Origin: Akkermansiaceae bacterium | GTDB taxonomy: Bacteria; Verrucomicrobiota; Verrucomicrobiia; Verrucomicrobiales; Akkermansiaceae | Assembly (NCBI GenBank): GCA_023301335.1 | Contig: JALZVA010000017.1 | Location: 1 to 5,382 of the forward strand | Direction of reading: 5' to 3' | Length of the DNA stretch: 5,382 nucleotides | Shown: positions 1 through 5,382 of the stretch, in pieces | How the letters are laid out: each line of letters begins with the position of its first letter | Numbering within the stretch: position 1 is the stretch's first letter | Translations under genes and position numbers: made by a program | The notes under the pieces: generated by a model | Seen by the model: only the letters and a program-made list of their open reading frames with translations | The model's database searches: none | Told to the model about the DNA's origin: nothing

Positions 1-80
1 TATCCTGCCTGAGCAAGGAGCTTCAAGGTTGGCTCCTGGAGTGAGCCTTTAGGAAGTGCGATTTTAAGTTTTTTTTCCAT
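1..80 (-). CDS. hisG: ATP phosphoribosyltransferase HisG, N-terminal fragment (runs off left edge)
   Basis: Reading the minus strand from the ATG at 80-78 gives an open frame to the window edge. It begins MEKKLKIALPKGSLQEPTLK and continues LLAQAG plus a split TA- codon, probably Tyr. The L-K-I-A-L-P-K-G-(S/R)-L block followed by a helix ending in AGY is the hallmark N-terminus of HisG. HisG condenses ATP and PRPP to phosphoribosyl-ATP, the committed and feedback-inhibited first step of histidine biosynthesis in the cytosol. Only 26 complete codons of a gene usually about 200-300 codons long are present, so the short (HisZ-dependent) and long forms cannot be told apart. No Shine-Dalgarno sequence is evident before the ATG. 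It lies 157 bp downstream of the ffh stop on the same strand, so read-through from ffh is possible, but a separate promoter candidate exists. The family call is secure for such a short piece because the motif is distinctive. Confidence 0.85.
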   Translation of the reverse strand, partial: MEKKLKIALPKGSLQEPTLKLLAQAG

Positions 81-105
81 GGTAAGCGAAAGTGCGAGTA
101 GAGTT

Positions 106-133
106 TTTCTAGTGAGAACCAGTGATTAATCAA
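106..133 (-). promoter_or_regulatory. Candidate sigma70-type promoter of hisG
   Basis: On the minus strand a TTGATT box (plus 133-128; 4/6 to the -35 consensus) is separated by 16 bp from TAGAAA (plus 111-106; 4/6 to the -10 consensus). Transcription would start near 100, leaving a leader of about 20 nt before the hisG ATG at 80. The -35 box overlaps a perfect palindrome at 123-132. Both boxes are imperfect, so this is a tentative call. Confidence 0.35.
123..132. promoter_or_regulatory. 10-bp perfect palindrome, possible operator
   Basis: TGATTAATCA is a perfect 5+5 inverted repeat with no spacer. It overlaps the candidate hisG -35 box at 128-133, which is where a dimeric repressor would act. 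No regulator is encoded in the window, and a 10-bp AT-rich palindrome can arise by chance, so the role is speculative. Confidence 0.2.
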
Positions 134-236
134 GGGTAAATGGTTTAATCTCCCTGTCGGTAGGTTGAAGCGAGATTAGGAATGCTGGAGAAACTTTAGT
201 GAGCTAGAGTTAGAGTGTGTGAACAGAAGAGTTTGG

Positions 237-1754
237 TTAGAAAGGGAAGCCGCCTTTTGAACCTTTTTGGTTCTTACGGATCATGTCCTGCATTTCTGCA
301 AGTTGTTCCATGGATGGGCCGCCTTGGGGCATCCCATTACCTGATTTTTTCAGAGCTTCCATAGGGTCCCCTGAGCCTAAGATTTTCTCGAGGTTCATGT
401 CATTCATGTCAGGCATTCCTCCTCCTCCTTCTCCTCCGCTAAGTGCTTGCATCATCTGCTTCATCTTACCCTTATTCCCCATCATTTTTTTCATATTGGC
501 GAAGTTTTTGAGGAGCTTGTTGACATCTAAAATCGTATTTCCGGAACCTGCTGCGATTCTTTTTCTACGAGTTCCTTTAATCAAGATAGGGCGGGAACGC
601 TCTTCTGGAGTCATGGAAAGGACAATCGCTTCCATACGCTTCATTCTCTTGTCGTCAAAGAGGTCTGTAGGAATTTGTTTTTTAAGGTTACGCATCCCTG
701 GGAGCATCCCGAGAATCCCATCAAGAGGCCCAAGCTTTTTGATCATGTTCATCTGATCGAGGAAGTCATTGAAGTCAAACTTCCCGTCCTGCATCCGCTT
801 TGCTGTCTTGAGTGCAGCTTTTTCGTCGATCTTATCGGAGACTTGCTCAACCATGCTGACCACGTCTCCCATGTCGAGGATACGGCCTGCCATACGTTCT
901 GGGTGAAACTCTGTGAGATTATCAATTTTCTCACCTTCCCCAATGAACTTGATAGGCTTCCCGGTAATCGCACGCATCGAGAGTGCGGCACCGCCTCGGG
1001 CATCTCCATCGAGCTTAGTAAGAACAATACCGTCAATACCCACTGCGGCATCGAATGCTTGCGCTACAGAAACGGCTTGCTGTCCAGTTGCTGAGTCCGC
1101 CACGAGGAGTGTCTCGCCCGGGTTAACGAAGGCATGAAGGTCTTTCAGCTCGGCGATAAGGTTGTTATCGATTTCCTGTCTTCCTGCGGTATCAAAAATA
1201 ATGGCTGTGCCATCTTGTGTCTTTGCCCACTCGAGTGCGTCCTTGGCGACTTTTACGAGGTCTTTCTCAGCTGGGTCAGGAGTGTAGCAGGGGACATCTA
1301 CTTGACGTGCAAGTGTGGCAAGCTGGTCAATAGCTGCTGGACGGTAAAGGTCACAGGCTACGAGTAGTGGACGTCTTCCGTCCTTCTTTAATTTTAGTGC
1401 GAGCTTCGCAGAAGTGGTGGTTTTCCCTGCCCCGTTTAGACCTACCATCATGACGTGGGCAGGAGCATTGAGATTGATCGCAGCGTGATCTCCTCCAAGT
1501 AGAACCGTGAGTTCATCGTGGAAAATCTTGACGATCTGCTCGCCAGGTTTGACGGATTTGAGCACTTCGGCGCCCATTGCACGTTCCCTGATCGTATTGA
1601 TGAAAGCCTTGGCAACACCGAATTCAACGTCGGCATCTAAGAGAGCTAGACGAATCTCTTTTAGGGCTTCAGATATATTTTTTTCAGAAATTTTTCCAAC
1701 CCCACGGAGGTTACGGAATGATTTATCGAGATTATCAACGAGAGAGTTAAACAT
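237..1754 (-). CDS. ffh: Signal recognition particle protein Ffh (SRP54 homologue)
   Basis: This 505-residue protein is the GTPase subunit of the SRP. It binds 4.5S/SRP RNA and the signal sequences of nascent chains and docks with FtsY at the membrane for co-translational targeting. The N domain is roughly 1-95. The G domain shows motif I GLNGAGKTT (105-113), motif II DLYRPAA (135-141), DTAGR (188-192), TKLDGDARGG (246-255) and the GEGEK closing motif (272-276). The M domain starts near 305, with the hydrophobic finger-loop segment LGPLDGILGMLPGM (341-354) and the RNA-binding signature RRKRIAAGSG (396-405). The M domain separates it from FtsY. From about residue 419 the C-terminus is rich in Met and Gly and extends roughly 50 residues beyond the 453 of E. 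coli Ffh. Motif I has Asn107 where most bacterial Ffh proteins have Gln. The start fits the family N-terminus (MFNSLVDNLDKSF); no Shine-Dalgarno sequence is visible. It is probably transcribed from its own promoter at 1787-1815. The SRP RNA gene is not in the window. Confidence 0.98.
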   Translation of the reverse strand: MFNSLVDNLDKSFRNLRGVGKISEKNISEALKEIRLALLDADVEFGVAKAFINTIRERAMGAEVLKSVKPGEQIVKIFHDELTVLLGGDHAAINLNAPAHVMMVGLNGAGKTTTSAKLALKLKKDGRRPLLVACDLYRPAAIDQLATLARQVDVPCYTPDPAEKDLVKVAKDALEWAKTQDGTAIIFDTAGRQEIDNNLIAELKDLHAFVNPGETLLVADSATGQQAVSVAQAFDAAVGIDGIVLTKLDGDARGGAALSMRAITGKPIKFIGEGEKIDNLTEFHPERMAGRILDMGDVVSMVEQVSDKIDEKAALKTAKRMQDGKFDFNDFLDQMNMIKKLGPLDGILGMLPGMRNLKKQIPTDLFDDKRMKRMEAIVLSMTPEERSRPILIKGTRRKRIAAGSGNTILDVNKLLKNFANMKKMMGNKGKMKQMMQALSGGEGGGGMPDMNDMNLEKILGSGDPMEALKKSGNGMPQGGPSMEQLAEMQDMIRKNQKGSKGGFPF

Positions 1755-1782
1755 AGACGTTTCGTGAGTGAATTAGTGTGCA

Positions 1783-1839
1783 GGGCGGTATGCTCTACTC
1801 TAAGGGCTTTGTCAATCTACAGCTTGGAGAAAACCGCCC
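1783..1839. repeat. 7-bp inverted repeat flanking the ffh promoter
   Basis: GGGCGGT at 1783-1789 and its exact reverse complement ACCGCCC at 1833-1839 are separated by 43 bp. One arm overlaps the -10 element of the ffh promoter and the other lies just upstream of the -35. The loop is too long for an ordinary intrinsic terminator. It could be a split binding site for a dimer, or chance. Confidence 0.25.
1787..1815 (-). promoter_or_regulatory. Sigma70-type promoter of ffh
   Basis: On the minus strand a perfect -35 hexamer TTGACA (plus 1815-1810) is followed after exactly 17 bp by CATACC (plus 1792-1787), which matches the -10 consensus at its central A-T-A. Transcription would start near 1780, giving a leader of about 25 nt before the ffh ATG at 1754. 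The location in the 95-bp gap after the deacetylase gene and the ideal spacing support it. The weak -10 lowers certainty. Confidence 0.55.
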
Positions 1840-1849
1840 ATAGGCTAGG

Positions 1850-3043
1850 TTATTCTGCCTTATCTGGTGTGGAGGGAGTGTTCGAAGGGAGGTAGGCTGC
1901 TGCGCGGTCAACGAGGAAGATCCACTTGAGTGGTGGCTCAGCCTTGGCTCCTTCTTCTACTTTCCATGTGGTGACAACTTCTACAGACTGTGCGTGAATA
2001 GGGCGATTAACCTGCCAGGAAACCTTCTTTGTGTCTGCATCATAAGTGATGGGAACTTTACCAAACCCAGCAATGCGCATCACGATGGAATCAGGGTCAA
2101 GCAAGGCTACCGCACTCAAGTCCACAGAGATTTCTGGAGTGCGGTCGTTAATAGAACTCCCCGCCACTGGGAACACAGGATGGGCTGTGCTTATCTTTAG
2201 CTGCTCGGAGTCTAATGCATCTGGTGAGAGATTCTTAAAACGGATCGCATTTTTGAAAATATAATCATGGGTTCCGAGAATAATATAGCGATTTAATAAA
2301 TTATCAGGACTGTCTTTTTTAACTTTACCAGGAATCACGGTGAAAAGAAAATCGTATTCGAACTTGTCCGCGATGGGGAACATCTCATCGACATGAAAAC
2401 CTCCTGGATAGGCGTAGGTTGTTACTTTTTGAAGGAACTTGTGTTCTAAAAAATTCTTAGAGTCTCCAAATTCTGCTTCCAGAAAAGTGGTGAACGGTTG
2501 CTCTCCTTTTCTTTTTTCAGATTTAACTTTAGAGGGAAAGGGGTGGGAAACAGAGTGACTCCCAATCGTGCATAACCCAGAGTCCTGCATCTCTTGGATC
2601 ATTTTGGTGGTGAGAGCTCTCCCTCCACCGTCCACGTAATTTTTATAAAGGTAGACCGTGAAGGGGAAGTTAAACTCTTTAAACACAGGGAACGCATCTG
2701 TGTAGACACTCTTCCAGCCATCATCAATAGTGATGAGAACAGAGCGATCCGGGACGGTTTCTTCTCCTTTTTTCCATGCAATAAATTCCTCTAGGCTGAT
2801 GACATTGAGGTTATTATCCTTAATCTCCTGAAGTTGCTTCCTGAACTTCGGGATGGGTAATCGCATCTCAGTGGCTTCCTGTGAGGCTGAAAAGTCATGG
2901 TAACCTAAAACGGTCACTCGCACTGGCTCATCTAAGGCAACAGGCTCTTCAACTATAACAGCAGGTTCCTCTAATTCTTCTGACCAAACGGGGGAAATTG
3001 ACAGAATGGCAAAAATAAGTGGAAATAAAGTTTTGCGTGGCAT
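1850..3043 (-). CDS. Secreted polysaccharide deacetylase (NodB/CE4 type) with C-terminal Ig-like domain
   Basis: This 397-residue exported protein probably removes acetyl groups from N-acetylated sugars of an envelope or extracellular glycan; the substrate cannot be read from sequence. Residues 1-21 form a Sec signal peptide (basic MPRK, hydrophobic core, V-W-S cleavage site), followed by an acidic Pro/Val-rich linker (22-40). The deacetylase domain spans about 43-270. It has GYHDF (47-51), the ITIDDGW motif with catalytic-base Asp107 and metal ligand Asp108, and GSHSVSHP (161-168) with metal ligands His163 and His167. The later motif is AYPGG (211-215), where Ala stands in place of the Arg of the classic RxxPY motif, as in PgaB/IcaB-like members. 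The metal triad is intact, so activity is expected. Residues 300-378 look like an Ig-like beta domain (alternating strands, closing WIFLVD), possibly for substrate or wall binding. No lipobox Cys is seen. The start has no clear Shine-Dalgarno sequence, but the signal peptide supports it. It lies 95 bp upstream of ffh on the same strand, without a clear terminator between them. Confidence 0.9.
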   Translation of the reverse strand: MPRKTLFPLIFAILSISPVWSEELEEPAVIVEEPVALDEPVRVTVLGYHDFSASQEATEMRLPIPKFRKQLQEIKDNNLNVISLEEFIAWKKGEETVPDRSVLITIDDGWKSVYTDAFPVFKEFNFPFTVYLYKNYVDGGGRALTTKMIQEMQDSGLCTIGSHSVSHPFPSKVKSEKRKGEQPFTTFLEAEFGDSKNFLEHKFLQKVTTYAYPGGFHVDEMFPIADKFEYDFLFTVIPGKVKKDSPDNLLNRYIILGTHDYIFKNAIRFKNLSPDALDSEQLKISTAHPVFPVAGSSINDRTPEISVDLSAVALLDPDSIVMRIAGFGKVPITYDADTKKVSWQVNRPIHAQSVEVVTTWKVEEGAKAEPPLKWIFLVDRAAAYLPSNTPSTPDKAE

Positions 3044-3132
3044 CTGAGAAGATCGTAGCTAAGTTTATAGAGATTTGAAGAGAAAAGTGGATTTGTGTTC
3101 TAAAAGTATGAATGTGACTTTTTGACCACGGA
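3044..3132. promoter_or_regulatory. Divergent intergenic region, presumed promoters for both directions
   Basis: The deacetylase gene leaves leftward and the DUF2868-type gene rightward from this AT-rich 89-bp gap, so start signals for both are expected here. On the minus strand TATAAA (plus 3069-3064) is a good -10 candidate 20 bp ahead of the deacetylase start, but I find no convincing -35 at the right distance. On the plus strand TATGAA (3107-3112) is a weak -10 candidate, again without a clear -35. No operator-like palindrome stands out. Confidence 0.35.
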
Positions 3133-4566
3133 ATGATTCTAAAAATAGAGAGAATGAAGAATAAACGACGTAGGTGGAAAATTGAAGAAATCGTTGATTT
3201 TGAGGCCTGTGTGCATCAATTCCATGAAGATATTGCGGGTGATGAATTGATCCGTTCTAATACGATCGAGCCACTACTGGAACAGCGTCCAGACTTAGAA
3301 GGTGAGAATCGGAAGGAACTCGCTTTTTTTAGCTGGTCACGCCATCGCTTAAAACAGGTGAAGACGGACCCTTCTGAATACTGGGTTCAGACTTATCAGT
3401 TGTTTACGAAACTCATTATTTTTATCGGCTTCTTATTGGGAGTTGGCTCGGTGTTAGGGATGGTGAACTGGGAGTCAAAGACACTGAACATTGCACTGAT
3501 GTTAGGGGTGTTCCTATTTCTCCCTTGGGGTTTATTTGTTTTATGCTGGGTAGTGTCGAAATGTTCTGGAGGGAATGCCTCGATGTCGGCACAGTGGCTT
3601 CAGAATAAATTGAAAAAGCTGCTGGTGAAACGAGGCTATTCTCTAGATCGCTTACCGATCTCTCTGAAAACACCCATCGCCCGATCTGTGTTTCTATCGT
3701 TTCAGAAGGCTTCTATCAGTTTCGGTTTAGCGGGAATTGTGAGCATGCTCTGTGTGGTTTTTTTCGTAGATATTCATTTTTACTGGGAATCATCTCTTGG
3801 AGAGGGAATGAAGGATGTGTGGTATGAAATTTGTGGAGTGCTGAGTCTCCCTTGGGCGTGGAGTGGCTACGGGGTACCTAATCTTGAGGACGTAAATGCG
3901 GTACAGATGATACGTGGTGAGGGCGAAGAAAGTCAGCAAGTGCAGTTGACCTGGGCACTCTTTTCTGTGGGTGTGATTATGGTGTGGTCATTCGTCCCCC
4001 GTGTCTTACTAATGCTATGGGGGAAGATGCGTCTGCGTAGTGCATTGAAGAATGTGAAGTTCGAGGAGAAGGGTCACCGGCAATTATGGAGAAGATTATA
4101 CATCAAGAAGGTTACCTCTAATCACACGGTTGATGAAGATGCCGCGATTCTTGTGGACTTCGGGGGCTGGAAATTCCCAGAGGAAAAGCTCAGACCTTTT
4201 TTACTTCAGAGACTACGATTAAACCCATGTCATTCAGGAGTCTTGGGAACTTTAGATCAGAGCAATGAAAAAGAATTGTTAGGACTAATTGGAGAACATG
4301 ATTACCCCGTGATTGTATGTTGTGAGGCAAGCGAATTCTCTCCACCTGCACTTCAGGCAAGTTTACAAAAATTTAGAGCATACAGAGCTGATGTTGAGAT
4401 GCATGTCGTGGTCGTGGGTGAAGGTGCTGAACATGAAGAAGAGCCAGAGTGGATGCAGGTGTGGAACACATGGATAGACGAACTAGCGGATACGAAGGTA
4501 AGGCTGCACCGATTTTTGGCATTTGATTTAGGAACGAAGGGAGCGAATAAAGATGGAAACGACTAA
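3133..4566 (+). CDS. DUF2868-type membrane protein, partner of the downstream GTPase
   Basis: This 477-residue inner-membrane protein has no established function. Residues 1-88 are a charged cytosolic N-terminal region with a very basic start (KNKRRRWK, 9-16). Four hydrophobic helices follow at about 92-112, 118-141, 194-213 and 272-296. Between helices 3 and 4 lies a loop of about 60 residues containing FYWESSL (216-222) and a Pro/Trp-rich stretch ending in GVPN. The order helix, (F/Y)xWESxL, VP(D/N), then helix ending in VPRVLLMLW is what I remember of DUF2868. Residues 300-477 form a soluble C-terminal domain with alternating beta strands (AILVDF, PVIVCCEAS, MHVVVVGE) and helices, Rossmann-like in pattern but without a Walker A motif. 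With four helices both ends should face the cytosol. The gene overlaps the GTPase gene by 14 bp, which implies one transcript and coupled translation. The start is uncertain: the ATG at 3133 has only GGA directly before it, and Met8 (3154) is an alternative. The family call rests on pattern recall and on the neighbour. Confidence 0.8.
   Translation: MILKIERMKNKRRRWKIEEIVDFEACVHQFHEDIAGDELIRSNTIEPLLEQRPDLEGENRKELAFFSWSRHRLKQVKTDPSEYWVQTYQLFTKLIIFIGFLLGVGSVLGMVNWESKTLNIALMLGVFLFLPWGLFVLCWVVSKCSGGNASMSAQWLQNKLKKLLVKRGYSLDRLPISLKTPIARSVFLSFQKASISFGLAGIVSMLCVVFFVDIHFYWESSLGEGMKDVWYEICGVLSLPWAWSGYGVPNLEDVNAVQMIRGEGEESQQVQLTWALFSVGVIMVWSFVPRVLLMLWGKMRLRSALKNVKFEEKGHRQLWRRLYIKKVTSNHTVDEDAAILVDFGGWKFPEEKLRPFLLQRLRLNPCHSGVLGTLDQSNEKELLGLIGEHDYPVIVCCEASEFSPPALQASLQKFRAYRADVEMHVVVVGEGAEHEEEPEWMQVWNTWIDELADTKVRLHRFLAFDLGTKGANKDGND
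4537..4543 (+). promoter_or_regulatory. Ribosome binding site of the GTPase gene
   Basis: AAGGGAG lies 9 nt before the ATG at 4553, inside the end of the preceding gene. It is the only strong Shine-Dalgarno sequence I find before any gene in the window. An in-frame TAG at 4529-4531, with no other ATG, GTG or TTG between it and 4553, confirms the chosen start. Confidence 0.7.
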
Positions 4567-5382
4567 GCAAATCGATATCCCCAGCTTTGCTGTGGTGGGA
4601 AAAGTTAATATGGGGAAGACCTCGATTCTTTCCACTCTGTTAGAGCAAGACGATAATGAAATCATGCGGGTGTCGGCAACCCCAGGGGAAACCACGAGAA
4701 ATCACGCACACATGCTAAAGGTGGGTGAGCAAGAGGTGGTTCAATTTTTCGACACTCCCGGGTTTTCAAGACCAATCGATGCGATGCGGGAGATTCGTGG
4801 CTTCCATACAGGAGAGGGGGCGCCAGGCGTGGCGGCGGTGAAGCACTTCATCATACATCATCGGGAGACGGGAGAGTTTCAAGATGAGGTGGAGCTCCTT
4901 AAACCGCTGATAGACGGAGCTGGGATTATCTACATCGTGGATACGACTATAGCTCTGCGTGATACCTATGTGGCAGAAATGGAAATCTTGAGGTGGACGG
5001 GTTGCCAACGCCTCGCCTTGATCAATCAAAAATCAGATCAGGAAAATGAGTTTGAAAAAGAGTGGAAGCCGAAGCTGGGAAGTTACTTTAACTTAGTCAG
5101 AACCTTTAACGCCCATAAAGCAAAGTACGAACAACGCCTTTCGCTATTAAAATCTCTTTTGGAAATCGATGAGTCGAATGCTGGGAGTATCCGCCAAATT
5201 ATCAGATTAATAGAGGAGGAGTGGGAGCAAAGATCGAGCACTGCGGCGGAATGGGTTATTGATTTTATTCAAGAATCATTGATGCACCAGGAGTCGGAGG
5301 AAATCAGCTTGAGGGACAGTGCGAATGAGGTGCGAAAGGAAAAGCGCGTGGAGGCACTAAAAGAAGCTTACTTTGACTCGAT
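4553..5382 (+). CDS. Era/Der-like GTPase of the DUF3482 type, N-terminal 276 codons (runs off right edge)
   Basis: The frame starts METTKQIDIP and stays open to the window edge. The first 170 residues are a small translation-factor-class G domain: P-loop GKVNMGKTS (16-24), switch I TPGETTR (43-49), and DTPGF (67-71). The block AEMEILRWTG (141-150) is a stretch I associate with the GTPase/DUF3482 family. The guanine-specificity motif is unusual: the strand LALIN is followed by QKSD (159-162), which reads as either a shifted NKxD or Gln in place of Asn/Thr. Residues 200-276 are strongly charged and helical, the start of the DUF3482 region. Relatives are, from memory, about 450 residues, so the end is missing. 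No signal peptide or membrane helix is seen, so it should be cytosolic and reach the membrane through its overlapping partner gene product. It probably hydrolyses GTP; the cellular process is unknown. The start is fixed by the upstream in-frame stop and a good ribosome binding site. Alternative labels such as Era or Der do not fit, since the KH domain or second G domain is not where expected. Confidence 0.88.
   Translation, partial: METTKQIDIPSFAVVGKVNMGKTSILSTLLEQDDNEIMRVSATPGETTRNHAHMLKVGEQEVVQFFDTPGFSRPIDAMREIRGFHTGEGAPGVAAVKHFIIHHRETGEFQDEVELLKPLIDGAGIIYIVDTTIALRDTYVAEMEILRWTGCQRLALINQKSDQENEFEKEWKPKLGSYFNLVRTFNAHKAKYEQRLSLLKSLLEIDESNAGSIRQIIRLIEEEWEQRSSTAAEWVIDFIQESLMHQESEEISLRDSANEVRKEKRVEALKEAYFDS

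Larger units (their letters stand above)
81..236. other. Intergenic region between ffh and hisG
   Basis: This 156-bp stretch lies between the ffh stop and the hisG start. I see no open frame worth calling, no tRNA, and no GC-rich hairpin followed by a U run that would end ffh transcription. It holds the candidate hisG promoter, the palindrome TGATTAATCA at 123-132, and a 6-bp inverted repeat GATTAA (124-129) / TTAATC (145-150) that is too weak to be a terminator. Absence of a terminator leaves ffh-hisG co-transcription possible. Confidence 0.5.

Noticed and set aside
283..756. Open frame of 157 codons on the plus strand inside ffh
   Set aside because: It is antisense to the Met/Gly-rich end of ffh. 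The Pro, Ile and Ser-rich translation is what the reverse complement of such codons gives.
675..1094. Open frame of 139 codons on the plus strand inside ffh
   Set aside because: It lies wholly antisense to the strongly conserved ffh, its translation has no recognisable domain, and no start signal precedes it.
1783..1839. Intrinsic terminator for the deacetylase gene
   Set aside because: The only GC-rich inverted repeat after the stop has a 43-bp loop and no U run after its distal arm, so it does not fit a rho-independent terminator.
3044..3132. CRISPR array, tRNA, transposon end or SRP RNA in the gaps
   Set aside because: None of the non-coding stretches (81-236, 1755-1849, 3044-3132) contains repeated units, cloverleaf arms, terminal inverted repeats with target duplications, or the conserved SRP RNA tetraloop helix.
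4766..5029. Open frame of 87 codons on the minus strand inside the GTPase gene
   Set aside because: It is antisense to a clear G domain and has no family resemblance or ribosome binding site.

Overview
The window holds five genes: three on the minus strand (a 5' fragment of hisG, a complete ffh, and a complete secreted polysaccharide deacetylase) and two on the plus strand (a four-helix membrane protein of the DUF2868 type and the first 276 codons of an Era-like GTPase of the DUF3482 type). Base composition looks mid-range, close to 50% GC by eye. Most genes lack an obvious Shine-Dalgarno sequence. The style of the Ffh M domain with its long Gly/Met tail, the SD-poor starts and the gene set suggest a Gram-negative bacterium of the PVC group, most likely Verrucomicrobiota (Rubritalea-like). 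That assignment is inference from recall, not a search result.

Layout. Positions 1-80 encode the first 26 residues of HisG (minus strand), the first enzyme of histidine synthesis; the gene runs off the left edge. Positions 81-236 are non-coding and carry a candidate hisG promoter and a perfect 10-bp palindrome. Positions 237-1754 (minus) encode Ffh, the protein subunit of the signal recognition particle. It has a good sigma70-type promoter of its own in the 95-bp gap at 1755-1849. Positions 1850-3043 (minus) encode an exported NodB/CE4-type deacetylase with a C-terminal Ig-like domain. The 89-bp gap at 3044-3132 is divergent and must contain the starts of both the deacetylase transcript and the plus-strand pair.

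The plus-strand pair (3133-4566 and 4553-window end) overlaps by 14 bp. The second gene has the clearest Shine-Dalgarno sequence in the window, inside the end of the first gene. The two products belong to families that I recall occurring side by side in proteobacterial genomes without an established function: a membrane protein with a soluble C-terminal domain, and a cytosolic GTPase. They probably work as one membrane-associated GTPase module. This is the best candidate here for a poorly described system. The three minus-strand genes are housekeeping or envelope functions and show no evident link to it.
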